The notes below the pieces were generated by a model. It had not been told where the DNA came from. It saw only the letters and a program-made list of their open reading frames with translations, and ran no database searches. DNA of 64,000 bases, taken from assembly GCA_963728475.1 (NCBI GenBank), contig CAVSKL010000001.1:1922001-1986000 (forward strand), written 5' to 3'. Of the stretch, positions 24,696 to 32,414 are shown piece after piece. The position numbers were made by a program, and so were the translations under genes. How positions within the stretch are numbered: the stretch's first letter is position 1; each line of letters opens with the position of its first letter. Source of the stretch: CAVSKL01 sp963728475 [NCBI: Candidatus Eiseniibacteriota bacterium] (GTDB lineage Bacteria; Eisenbacteria; RBG-16-71-46; JABDJR01).

Positions 24696-26566
24696 ATGAA
24701 GCTCGACACCGCGAACCGGGAGGAGACCGCCGTTCCGCGCCAGACCCTGGGGGTGGACATGGTGTGCGTGGGGTTCGGCCCCGCCATGGGCGGCTTCCTC
24801 ACCGTGCTCTCCCGCGCCCTGGCCGATCCCGCGGCGGCGGAGACCTTCGGGAGCCGGGCCATGCCGGGGATGCCGCTCCAGGTCCTCTGCTACGAGCGGG
24901 CCGACGACCTCGGCTTCGGGGTCTCCGGAGTGGTCACCCGCGCCCGGGGGATTCGCGCGGTGCTTCCCGGCCTGGATCCTTCCGCGATCCCCCTGGCCCA
25001 ACCGGTGACCGCCGAGAAGGTGGTCTACCTGCTCGACCCCGTCGGGGCCAGCCGCCGCTCCACCGGGGTCCGGGTGGTGGACGGGATGCTGAGGGCGCTG
25101 CGCCCGCGGGACCATGCGGTGGAACTCCCGGTCGTCCCGTCCTTCCTGCGGAAAGCACGACGGCCTCATCCTCTCCATCGGCCAGTTCAACCAGTGGGTG
25201 GGCGTCCGAACTGATGGCGGCGGGGCAGGTGCAGGTGTGGCCGGGAATGCCGGTGGCCGGGCCCCTGATCGAGCGGGGCCGGGTGGCCGGGGTGCGGCTG
25301 GCCGACCAGGGGGTGGGGCCGGACGGCCGACCCGGCGCCGGCTTCATGCCCGGCATGGACGTGCGCGCCTCGCTCACCGTGGTCGCCGACGGGCCGGTGG
25401 GCCCGGTGGGGCGGCGGCTCGACGAGCACTTCGGACTCCCCGCCGGCCACGCGCGCCGGGAGTGGGCGGTGGGGATGAAGATGGTGGTGGATCTGCCCCC
25501 CGGCGGCACGCTCCCGCCGGGCCGGTGCTCCACACCCTGGGCTATCCCGAACCCGAGATCTTCGGCTTTCTCTACGTGCAACCGGGCGGGACGGCTTCGC
25601 TGGGGATGTTCATCCCCTCCACCCTCGACAGCTCCGGTCCGCACCGGCTACCGCTACCTCCAGCACTGGATGCGCCACCCGTACCTCTGGAAGCACCTGG
25701 ACGGCGCGGTCATGCGGTCGTGGGGAGCCAAGTCGCTCCAGGAATCGGGGCGGGCGGGGGAGCCCTACCTGGCCGGGAACGGCTACGCCCGGATCGGCGA
25801 GGGATCGGGCAGCACCAACGTGCTCACCGGGAGCGGGGTCGACGAGGCCTGGACCACCGGCGCGCAACTCGCCGAGGGGGTGCTGGAGATCCTGCGGGAG
25901 AGGGGCAGCCGTTCACCCGCGAGGCGCTGGAGCGGACCTACGTGGCCCGCCGCCGGGCGAGCCGGCTGGAGCGCGAGGCGCGCGAAGCCGAGCACGCTCG
26001 CGCCGGCTTCGACCGCGGCATGATTCGCGGCATGCTGGGCATGGGACTGGCCGGGCTGTCCGGAGGCCGGCTCCACCTGGGGCCCTCCCGCCGCCGGACC
26101 CGGGAGACCGTGCCCTCCCTGGAGGCGTACTATCGCGGGCGCATCGCCCCGGAAGACCTGAAGCGCCTCCGCAAGCGCTCCGAGGCCTCGGGGGAGGCGC
26201 TGCACGACGCCGTGATGACCGCGGCGGGCTGGCCCGCCGATCGAGCCCGACGGAAAGCTCCTGGTCTCGCACCAGGACGCGCTTCTCCTGGGGGGCAAGG
26301 TGCAGGCCGCCCCCGGCTACGCCGACCACGTGGTGTTCGTGGATCCGGGCCTCTGCGAGACCTGCGGGGCCCGGCTCTGCATCGAGATCTGCTCCGCCCA
26401 GGCCATCACCCCCGGCGAGAACGGCGGGGTGCCCCGGTTCGACCGGGAGAAGTGCGTCCATTGCGGGGCGTGCGTGTGGAACTGCACCCGGAGCCCCGAC
26501 GGCACCGACCGGTCCAACATGGAGTTCCGGGCGGGGGCGGGCGGCCTCCACTCGGCGGAGAACTGA
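24696..26566 (+). pseudogene. ETF-ubiquinone oxidoreductase-like protein, with about six frameshifts
   Basis: Repaired, a protein of about 620 residues. The FAD site is near the N-terminus (VCVGFGPAMGG). The C-terminus has the ferredoxin-like part, with LCETCGARLCIEIC and KCVHCGACVWNC for a 4Fe-4S cluster. It would take electrons from reduced ETF to the membrane quinone pool. Breaks are near 25153, 25200, 25520, 25632, 25903 and 26240. Some are one-base gains (such as an extra A in the AAG run) and some losses in G runs. Coding potential stays strong in every piece. The neighbours EtfB and EtfA are intact. Confidence 0.8.
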
Positions 26567-26614
26567 CCGGCGGCGGCCGGCGGTTCCGCGATCTTCCATA
26601 GGAGAGAAAAATCC

Positions 26615-27412
26615 ATGATTCGTCCCTATCACATTGTCGTATGCGGGAGCCTGGTCCCCGACCCGCTCCAGACCCTGGAGCCGGCGGCGGGACCGGGGCT
26701 CAAGAACGAGATGATGCTCCCGTCGGTGCTTGATCCCTGGGCCGGCCACGCCCTGTTCGAGGCCGCGCACCTGGCCAGGAAATTCCCCGGGAGCAAGGTG
26801 TGGCTGGTGAGCCTGGGCCCCCGGGCCCGGCTCCAGCAGGTCATGATGACGGTGGCGCAGAAGGTGCCGTTCGAGCTGGTCGCGCTCGACGGGAGCGCGA
26901 GCGGGTTCACCGACCCGTCCGAGGTGGCGGCGGCCCTGGCGGGGGCGATCGGCGGCCTTGCCGGCCTCGACCGGGAGCGGGTGCTCCTCTTCGGAGGCTG
27001 CGCCTCGGCCTCCCGCGACGCGGGGACGGTGATGCCGATGGTGGCGGAGCGGCTCGGGATCGTCGACCAGTTCCTGGCCGTGGACAAGCTCACGGTGGAG
27101 GACGGCGGGACCCTCCGGGTGATGGAGCGGATCGAGGGGGGGCGCTACCTGGTCTCGGAATGCGAGGGGCCGCCGGCCATGCTTGCCTGGGCCACCGGCT
27201 CCCTCCCCGAGCCGCCCAACAACCCCCAGGTGGGGATGATGAACATGCGCGCGCTCATGCCCGCGCTCCAGAAGGCGGTGCCGGTTCCGGTCAAGCCCTC
27301 GGCCGGATTCCTGAAGGTGGAGCTGCCGGTCACCCGGCGCGAGACCCGCGTGGTTCGCGATCTGCCGGCGGCGGGGGTGGCGCGTGAACTCGTGGACTGG
27401 ATGAGGAGCTGA
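26615..27412 (+). CDS. etfB: Electron transfer flavoprotein subunit beta
   Basis: A 265-residue subunit of ETF, the soluble carrier between acyl-CoA dehydrogenase and ETF-quinone oxidoreductase. Stretches typical of EtfB are LKNEMMLPSVLDPWAGHALFEAA, VWLVSLGP and LLFGGCASASRDAGTVMPMVAERLGI. The RBS AGGAGA stands before the ATG. The stop is 3 bases before etfA. The gene reads without breaks, unlike the two genes upstream. Confidence 0.9.
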   Translation: MIRPYHIVVCGSLVPDPLQTLEPAAGPGLKNEMMLPSVLDPWAGHALFEAAHLARKFPGSKVWLVSLGPRARLQQVMMTVAQKVPFELVALDGSASGFTDPSEVAAALAGAIGGLAGLDRERVLLFGGCASASRDAGTVMPMVAERLGIVDQFLAVDKLTVEDGGTLRVMERIEGGRYLVSECEGPPAMLAWATGSLPEPPNNPQVGMMNMRALMPALQKAVPVPVKPSAGFLKVELPVTRRETRVVRDLPAAGVARELVDWMRS

Positions 27413-27415
27413 ACC

Positions 27416-28453
27416 ATGGCGACCGGACCCGTTCTCTTTCTCGCTCACACCGAGACCGGGGGCGTCCTGCCCCGGCTCTCCCGGGAAGCGCTCACCGGCG
27501 CCGCGAAGCTGGCCCGGGAGCTGGGGGCGCCGCTGGCGGTGGGGCTCTTCGGCGACTCGCCGGAGGCGGCGGTGAACGCGCTCGCGAACTGCGGCGCCGC
27601 GTCCTTCCACGTGGTCGCCGGACCGGAGTTCGCGGTCTCACGCTACGCCACCGACGTGCTGGCGGCCGGGGCCCTGGTCCGCGCCACGGGGGCGACGGTG
27701 GTGGTGGCCCCGGGCACCTCGCGTTTCTCCCGCGCCCTCCCCGGCCTGGCCGGGCGGCTCGGGGGCGCGGTGGACACCCACGTGACCGGGATCGCCGTGG
27801 AAGGAGGCTCCGTCCAGGTCCAGCGCTGGTACTACCGGCAGCGTATGCTGGCCACTCTCATCCGGGAGGCCCGTCCCTGGATCCTGCTCGTCGACGGCGG
27901 CGTGTTCGAGGGATATGCGGGGGCTCCCGGTGAGGCGCCGGCGGCCGCGGTCGCGGTCGAGGTGCCCGGCACCGCCCGGCGCACCCGCGTGGTGGGCGAG
28001 GAGGCCGCGGCGGGAGGCGCCTCCACCATCCGTCCGGACGCGGCGCTGTTGTTCGTGGCCGGCGCGGGCTGGACCAAGAAGCAGGCCGACGGCGCGCCCC
28101 ACGTGAAGAAGGCCGAAGCGCTCATTCACGACTTCCTGGAGCGGTCGCAGGCCTCGCTCGGGAGCAGCAAGTCGCTGGTCGACCAGGCCGGAGACGAGGG
28201 CGCGGTGATCTCGTACATGAGCCACCTCAACCAGGTGGGGCAGACCGGGGCCACTCCGCGCCACCCCAAGGGGCTCTCCACCTGCTGCCACGGCGAGGAG
28301 CCGCACGTGGTGGGATGGCGTTTCATCACCGAACGCCGGGCGGTGAACCTCGATCCCAACTGCGGGTGGGCCCGGGGCAAAACGGACGTGCTCTACGTCG
28401 CCGACGCGTTCGAGGTGGTGGAGAAGATGAACGAGATCCTGGCCGGGAGCTGA
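27416..28453 (+). CDS. etfA: Electron transfer flavoprotein subunit alpha, atypical C-terminus
   Basis: A 345-residue subunit. The N-terminal domain is of normal type (LAHTETGGVLPRLSREALTGA, VVVAPGTSRFSRALPGLAGRLGG). The C-terminal FAD domain begins normally (SLVDQAGDEG, NQVGQTGATPRHPKG) but the usual GISGAIQH segment is replaced by LSTCCHGEEPHVVGWRF. The usual INxDPxAPIF becomes VNLDPNCGW. The reading frame is open and the codon bias unchanged, so a frameshift is not the cause. The C-C-H cluster might hold a metal or change the flavin site. Confidence 0.85.
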   Translation: MATGPVLFLAHTETGGVLPRLSREALTGAAKLARELGAPLAVGLFGDSPEAAVNALANCGAASFHVVAGPEFAVSRYATDVLAAGALVRATGATVVVAPGTSRFSRALPGLAGRLGGAVDTHVTGIAVEGGSVQVQRWYYRQRMLATLIREARPWILLVDGGVFEGYAGAPGEAPAAAVAVEVPGTARRTRVVGEEAAAGGASTIRPDAALLFVAGAGWTKKQADGAPHVKKAEALIHDFLERSQASLGSSKSLVDQAGDEGAVISYMSHLNQVGQTGATPRHPKGLSTCCHGEEPHVVGWRFITERRAVNLDPNCGWARGKTDVLYVADAFEVVEKMNEILAGS

Positions 28454-28515
28454 GCCAAGGCGCCGGTCGGGGCGGCGCCGCCGGGGCGGGATTCGCCCGG
28501 CCGGCAACCGTGCGG

Positions 28516-29349
28516 TCAGTAGAGGAGCCAGGTGAGCTTGCGCCGGTACTCGGGAACGCGCGGGTCGTCCTCGCCCAGGAGATCGAAGAGCGCCACCATC
28601 GCGCGGCGGGGGCCGTCCTCGTCGAGCTTCCGGTCGTTGGAGACCAGTTCCAGGAGCCCGTCGAGGGCGGTGGGGAAGTCGCCGCCGGCGGCGGCCAAAA
28701 GCGCGACGCGATAGCGGTCCAGCGACTCCGGGGATCCGTCCGGATGCGCCGGCGCCGCCGGATCCCCGCCCGCCCAGGCGATCCGGCCGCACAGGAAGAG
28801 AATGTGCTGCGCCTCCTCGTACGCCTCGTCCCCCTCGGCCACCGGCTCCAAAAGCTCCCGCACCGCGGCGATCTCGGCCGGGAAGCGGAGCCGGGCGAGC
28901 AGGAGCCGCACCCTCCCGTTCTCCGGCTCGGCCGCCAGCATCTTGAGCAACAGGCGGCGCGCCTCGTCGGTGCGGCCGGCGGCGATCGCGGCCCGCACCG
29001 CATCCATGTCGCTGGCGGGAACCGCGGGAAGATGCTCGGTCAGCCACTGGCGCACCTGGGGCTCGGCCAGCGCGCCCTGGAAGGCGGCCACCGGCTCGCC
29101 GCCGTCGAAGAGCATGACGGTGGGGATGGCCTGGATCCGGAACACCCCGGCGACGTCGGAGAAGGCCTCGGTGTCGACCTTGACCAGGTCCCAGGCCCCG
29201 TTCGCCTCGCGAGCGAGCTTCTCCAGCACCGGCCCCAGGATCTTGCAGGGGCCGCACCATTCGGCCCAGAAGTCCACCAGCACCGGGGCCTTCCGGCTCC
29301 GGTCCAAGACCTCCGCCTTGAAGTCGCGTTTCAGGTCGTAAATCGGCAT
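28516..29349 (-). CDS. Thioredoxin-TPR protein (CnoX/YbbN-like)
   Basis: A 277-residue protein. A thioredoxin domain (1-110) has an intact C32-G-P-C35 active site (WAEWCGPCK). It is followed by TPR-like helical repeats (120-277, such as GRTDEARRLLLKMLAAEPENGRVRLLLARL). CnoX proteins combine holdase and redox protection of folding clients. The E. coli one has lost one of the active cysteines, whereas this one keeps both, as in Caulobacter. It is transcribed separately from the NHL protein gene, about 40 bases away on the same strand. Confidence 0.85.
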   Translation of the reverse strand: MPIYDLKRDFKAEVLDRSRKAPVLVDFWAEWCGPCKILGPVLEKLAREANGAWDLVKVDTEAFSDVAGVFRIQAIPTVMLFDGGEPVAAFQGALAEPQVRQWLTEHLPAVPASDMDAVRAAIAAGRTDEARRLLLKMLAAEPENGRVRLLLARLRFPAEIAAVRELLEPVAEGDEAYEEAQHILFLCGRIAWAGGDPAAPAHPDGSPESLDRYRVALLAAAGGDFPTALDGLLELVSNDRKLDEDGPRRAMVALFDLLGEDDPRVPEYRRKLTWLLY

Positions 29350-29388
29350 GGGGTCGAGTGTATCCGGTTCGCGGCGATTTGGAAGCCG

Positions 29389-30609
29389 CTACTTCACCAA
29401 GACCACCCTTCCGGTCGCGGCATACCCGGGGCCCCCGAGCCGGAGGAAGTAGACGCCGGGCGCGAGCCCGCTCTCCCGCCATGGGAAGGACGTGGTACCC
29501 CGTGCCAGCGGCGCGTCCCGAATGCTCATGACCCGCCTCCCGGCGACGTCGTAGAGCGCAACGTCGGCGACCGAGGCGGCCGGGGCGTCGAGGGAGATCG
29601 TCATCCGCCCGCGGGTGGGGTTCGGGCTCGCCGCGATCCGCGCCCGGCCGGGACGGAAGACGTCCGGCGGCACCGCGGTGGTGAGGGGGCCGAACTTCTG
29701 GATCCGGTGGTTATCGGTGTCGCAGACGAAGACGTTCCCCACGGCGTCCACCGCCACCGCATGCGGGAGGTAGAACTCGCCCGGCCCGGACCCGGGTCCG
29801 CCCCAGGCGGTGACGTACCCGCCGGCCGGCGTGAAGACCTCGATCCGATGGTTATAGGAGTCGGCGACGTAGAGGAGCCCGTCGGGACCGAACGCGAGGC
29901 CGGACGGCTGCCTCAGCTCTCCGTCATGGGACCCGGGTGATCCGAGGACCCCCAGCGAATCCCCGGCCTCGGAGAAAACGTCGATCCGGTCGCGGTCCCA
30001 CTCGGACGCGAATACCGTTCCCTCGCTCACCGCAATCCCGGTGGCCCCTGCGAAGGTCTCCACCCCGGTTCCAATCCACTTCGTGAGGAAGCCTCCGGTA
30101 TCGCTGAACTCCTGAACGTCTTCGACGCCGCTATCCGCGACGAAGACGTGGCCCAGGCCGTCCGGAGCAACGCCGACCGGGTGTAGGAACTGGCCGTCGC
30201 CCCGGCCGGAGCCGCCCCACGCCAAGAGAAAGGTCCCGTCGTCTTCAAACTTGAGGACGCGCGCGCCACCGGGGTAGGGGTCGGTAACGTAGACGTTGTC
30301 CGCGGCGTCGAGGGCGACTTCCGCGATGGCGCTGAACTGGTGCCCACCCAGGTTGTTCGTGCTCCATTGGTCGAGGTACGTTCCGTCGCCGGTGTACTTC
30401 ACGATCCGGGAGTTCCCCCAGTCCGCCACGTAGACGTTGCCCTGGGAATCGACCGCGACCCCGGTGGGAAACGAGAACCTATAGTCCCCGAGCCCCTTGG
30501 ACCCCCACTCGGTGATGTAGCTCTGGGCCGCGCAGACGCCGGGGAGGGCGAGAGCGGCGACGGCGGGCAGGAGGACGGCGAGAAGTCGGAGACGCCAGGA
30601 AGTGAACAC
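29389..30609 (-). CDS. Secreted NHL beta-propeller protein with FlgD/type-IX-like C-terminal domain
   Basis: A 406-residue exported protein. A signal peptide (1-28) precedes six NHL repeats of about 45 residues (pattern PTGVAVDSQGNVYVADWGNSRIVKY). A C-terminal Ig-like domain (about 318-406) reads SPNPTRGRMTISLDAP... and ends GVYFLRLGGPGYAATGRVVLVK, the form known as FlgD-like or type IX secretion sorting domain. GTG is the start, with GGAGGG 8 bases upstream. Propeller proteins of this type bind partners or carbohydrates outside the cell; the ligand is unknown. Confidence 0.85.
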   Translation of the reverse strand: MFTSWRLRLLAVLLPAVAALALPGVCAAQSYITEWGSKGLGDYRFSFPTGVAVDSQGNVYVADWGNSRIVKYTGDGTYLDQWSTNNLGGHQFSAIAEVALDAADNVYVTDPYPGGARVLKFEDDGTFLLAWGGSGRGDGQFLHPVGVAPDGLGHVFVADSGVEDVQEFSDTGGFLTKWIGTGVETFAGATGIAVSEGTVFASEWDRDRIDVFSEAGDSLGVLGSPGSHDGELRQPSGLAFGPDGLLYVADSYNHRIEVFTPAGGYVTAWGGPGSGPGEFYLPHAVAVDAVGNVFVCDTDNHRIQKFGPLTTAVPPDVFRPGRARIAASPNPTRGRMTISLDAPAASVADVALYDVAGRRVMSIRDAPLARGTTSFPWRESGLAPGVYFLRLGGPGYAATGRVVLVK

Positions 30610-30921
30610 GGCCGGTCCCTCCGTTCTGGGCGAGCGATGCCCAGGTGCGCGGAACAGCGGGGACGGGAGGCTGCCCGGAGCGGCGGGTCCCGCGATCGAG
30701 CGTCAAGTGTGTGCCTGCACTGTCCGGTCCGCCGGGGGAAGGCGGGGGATCGAGTTCGAGGATGATCGCTCTTTCACGACCGGATTTGTCAACAAATATT
30801 GCGTCCGGCTTCAACGGCCCCGGTTCGGCCGGCCATTCCAATAGGAATAGAAAAAGCCGGGGGCGCGACGAGCGCCCCCGGCCGGGGCAGACAGGTGGGG
30901 CCGGTTCCGGGCCCTCGGGCC
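30610..30921. other. Intergenic region, 312 bases
   Basis: It holds the upstream region of the NHL gene and the terminator of the next minus-strand gene (30851-30882). A relatively AT-rich patch at 30780-30850 includes a perfect minus-strand TTGACA (30787-30792) without a fitting -10. No coding region is seen. Confidence 0.5.
30851..30882 (-). terminator. Intrinsic terminator of the outer-membrane barrel gene
   Basis: An 11-bp perfect GC stem (30856-30866 with 30872-30882, loop GACGA). On the minus strand it is followed by five T (30855-30851). Confidence 0.92.
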
Positions 30922-31407
30922 CTACGGCCCGAAGGTCCAACCGGCGGTCACTTTGAAGTCGGGCGCTTCGATGAATCCCACCTTGCCCTCCAGAAAGAAC
31001 CGGCTGCCGCTGGCCATCCCGCGCTCGAAACCGCCGAGCACGTTCAGGCCCACGCCGGACTTGGAGACGTCGCGGAGTCCGGTGTCCTCGGATCCGAACA
31101 CCTCATAGCCGGCGCCGGCTCCGATGTACGGGCTCCAGCTCTCCCAATGCGAACCCAGCCGGTAGGCGGCGTTCAAGTTCATGGAGAGAAGCGTGAGCCC
31201 GTCGCCCAGGCCGAGTTCGAGGTTGGGCTGGAGCCGGGCGTGGCTCCCCACCTGCCCGAAGTCGGCGTGGGCTCCGAAGTGGAACTGGTCGGGGTTCATG
31301 GTCGCGCCCAGCCGTGGGCCCCAACCCAGGTACTGCAGACCTTCCGCGCGGGCGGACCCGGGTGCGAGCGCCAGCACGGCGGCCGCAAGGATCATCCAGC
31401 GTTTCAT
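30922..31407 (-). CDS. Small outer-membrane beta-barrel protein
   Basis: A 161-residue protein with a signal peptide (1-21). The rest shows regular alternating strands (GPRLGATMNPDQFHFGAHADFG, SHARLQPNLELGLG, WSPYIGAGAGYEVFG, KVTAGWTFGP), as in eight-stranded barrels of the OmpX/OmpA or outer-membrane-protein-beta-brl type. The ribosome-binding site GGGAGG lies before the ATG. It is 13 bases after the lipoprotein gene and shares its transcript, which ends at the terminator. No specific function is evident. Confidence 0.7.
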   Translation of the reverse strand: MKRWMILAAAVLALAPGSARAEGLQYLGWGPRLGATMNPDQFHFGAHADFGQVGSHARLQPNLELGLGDGLTLLSMNLNAAYRLGSHWESWSPYIGAGAGYEVFGSEDTGLRDVSKSGVGLNVLGGFERGMASGSRFFLEGKVGFIEAPDFKVTAGWTFGP

Positions 31408-31420
31408 GGCGACCTCCCTG

Positions 31421-32071
31421 CTACTCCGCCGCCGTCAGCGGCACCTGCACGGAGTTCTTGAGCTCGAACTGAACCTTCTGACCCGCGTCCAGCTTGATGC
31501 GGTGGTCCTTGGTGGCGATGGCGACGATGGTGCCCGCGGCGGCGCCGGCGCCGGCTCCGATGGCCGCGCCCTTCTTGCCGCCGAGGATTCCGCCGATCAC
31601 GCCGCCGGCCACCGCGCCGCCGGCCACCTTCTCCACGGACTTCTCGGTCGAACCCTGCTCCACCAGCTTCAGCGGGGCGGAGTCCACCACCCGGCTATGG
31701 CCCGACACGTCGGCCACCGAGGTCGCGGTCAGGGTGAGCCTCGCCGGGTCCTTGTTCACGTCGGTGAGCTCGCCGTTGACGGTGGCGCCGGCCGGGAACA
31801 CCACGGTGTCGCCGACCCGCACCGGGTCCACCAGGGTGCCGCGGAACGCATCGCCGGGATGGTTCACGTCGGTGTCGACGGGGGCCTGGAGCGACACCAC
31901 CAGGCTCGCGCCCGCGGGAATGGTATAGGTCTCGACCGGGGTCGACTCCTGAGCGTTCTTGCTCATGTCGTTCCCGCTCTCGTCCTGCGTGTTCGCCTGC
32001 CGACCGCAGCCGGTGGCGAGCCCGGCGAGAAGAAGGCCGAGAACCGGCCAGGACAATCTTTTGCTGATCAT
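31421..32071 (-). CDS. Glycine-zipper lipoprotein
   Basis: A 216-residue protein. The signal peptide ends in the lipobox LATGC (Cys22). A middle part of beta type (about 45-140) is followed by a glycine-zipper membrane-active stretch (about 148-180, AGGAVAGGVIGGILGGKKGA) and a short C-terminal strand. Such proteins are common in the outer envelope. The ATG at 32071 is preferred for its RBS (GGGAGG) and signal peptide. It is divergent from the kinase gene across a region with dyad repeats. Confidence 0.75.
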   Translation of the reverse strand: MISKRLSWPVLGLLLAGLATGCGRQANTQDESGNDMSKNAQESTPVETYTIPAGASLVVSLQAPVDTDVNHPGDAFRGTLVDPVRVGDTVVFPAGATVNGELTDVNKDPARLTLTATSVADVSGHSRVVDSAPLKLVEQGSTEKSVEKVAGGAVAGGVIGGILGGKKGAAIGAGAGAAAGTIVAIATKDHRIKLDAGQKVQFELKNSVQVPLTAAE

Positions 32072-32227
32072 GAGATACCTCCCGAGACTGGAGTGCACGA
32101 ATGAATGCGAGGCATAAGACGCGGCCGGACGCCGCCCCGACGTCCGAAGCGGGGCGGCGCCGACCGCGGGGATCACGCGCCTCGAACCAACACCAATGCA
32201 AGACCGCGGCCAAAAACCCGATCAGCG

Positions 32228-32243
32228 GGATAGCGATCTATCC
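32228..32243. promoter_or_regulatory. Dyad symmetric element
   Basis: GGATAG and CTATCC form perfect arms around CGAT. It directly precedes TAGAAT at 32244-32249, as an operator would. Confidence 0.35.
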
Positions 32244-32289
32244 TAGAATGACTTGGCCGGGAAGCGCCGCCCCCGGCGCGAGGGCGCTC

Positions 32290-32328
32290 GTGTCGGAGCG
32301 GACACGGGAATTGTGTGCGAACGGACAC
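32290..32328. promoter_or_regulatory. Tandem palindromic operator-like repeats
   Basis: GTGTCGGAGCGGACAC (32290-32305) and GTGTGCGAACGGACAC (32313-32328) match at 13 of 16 bases and each has inverted GTGT/ACAC ends. Their starts are 23 bases apart, about two helical turns. They lie 86 bases before the kinase start, in a divergent control region. Confidence 0.45.
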
Positions 32329-32414
32329 AATCTCCGTGAGGTCTGCCCGGGCCGGGTGCGTCGGGTATGCTGGTGCCGCCCCCGGAGCGGCCATCCACCA
32401 CGGAAAGCGAAAGC

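Larger units (their letters stand above)
32072..32414. other. Divergent control region, 343 bases
   Basis: No gene seen. It holds three dyads: GGATAG-CGAT-CTATCC (32228-32243) and the two related 16-mers at 32290-32328. A TAGAAT on the plus strand (32244-32249) might serve the kinase gene but lacks a -35. Confidence 0.5.

Noticed and set aside
22830-26240. Programmed frameshifting in the acyl-CoA dehydrogenase and ETF-quinone oxidoreductase genes
   Set aside because: There are too many breaks, in both directions, without slippery heptamers or pseudoknots.
28201-28453. A frameshift as explanation for the odd EtfA C-terminus
   Set aside because: The frame is open and codon-biased to the natural stop, and family-like residues continue in frame after the odd segment.
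30787-30792. Perfect TTGACA on the minus strand as promoter of the NHL gene
   Set aside because: No -10-like hexamer lies 16-18 bases downstream.
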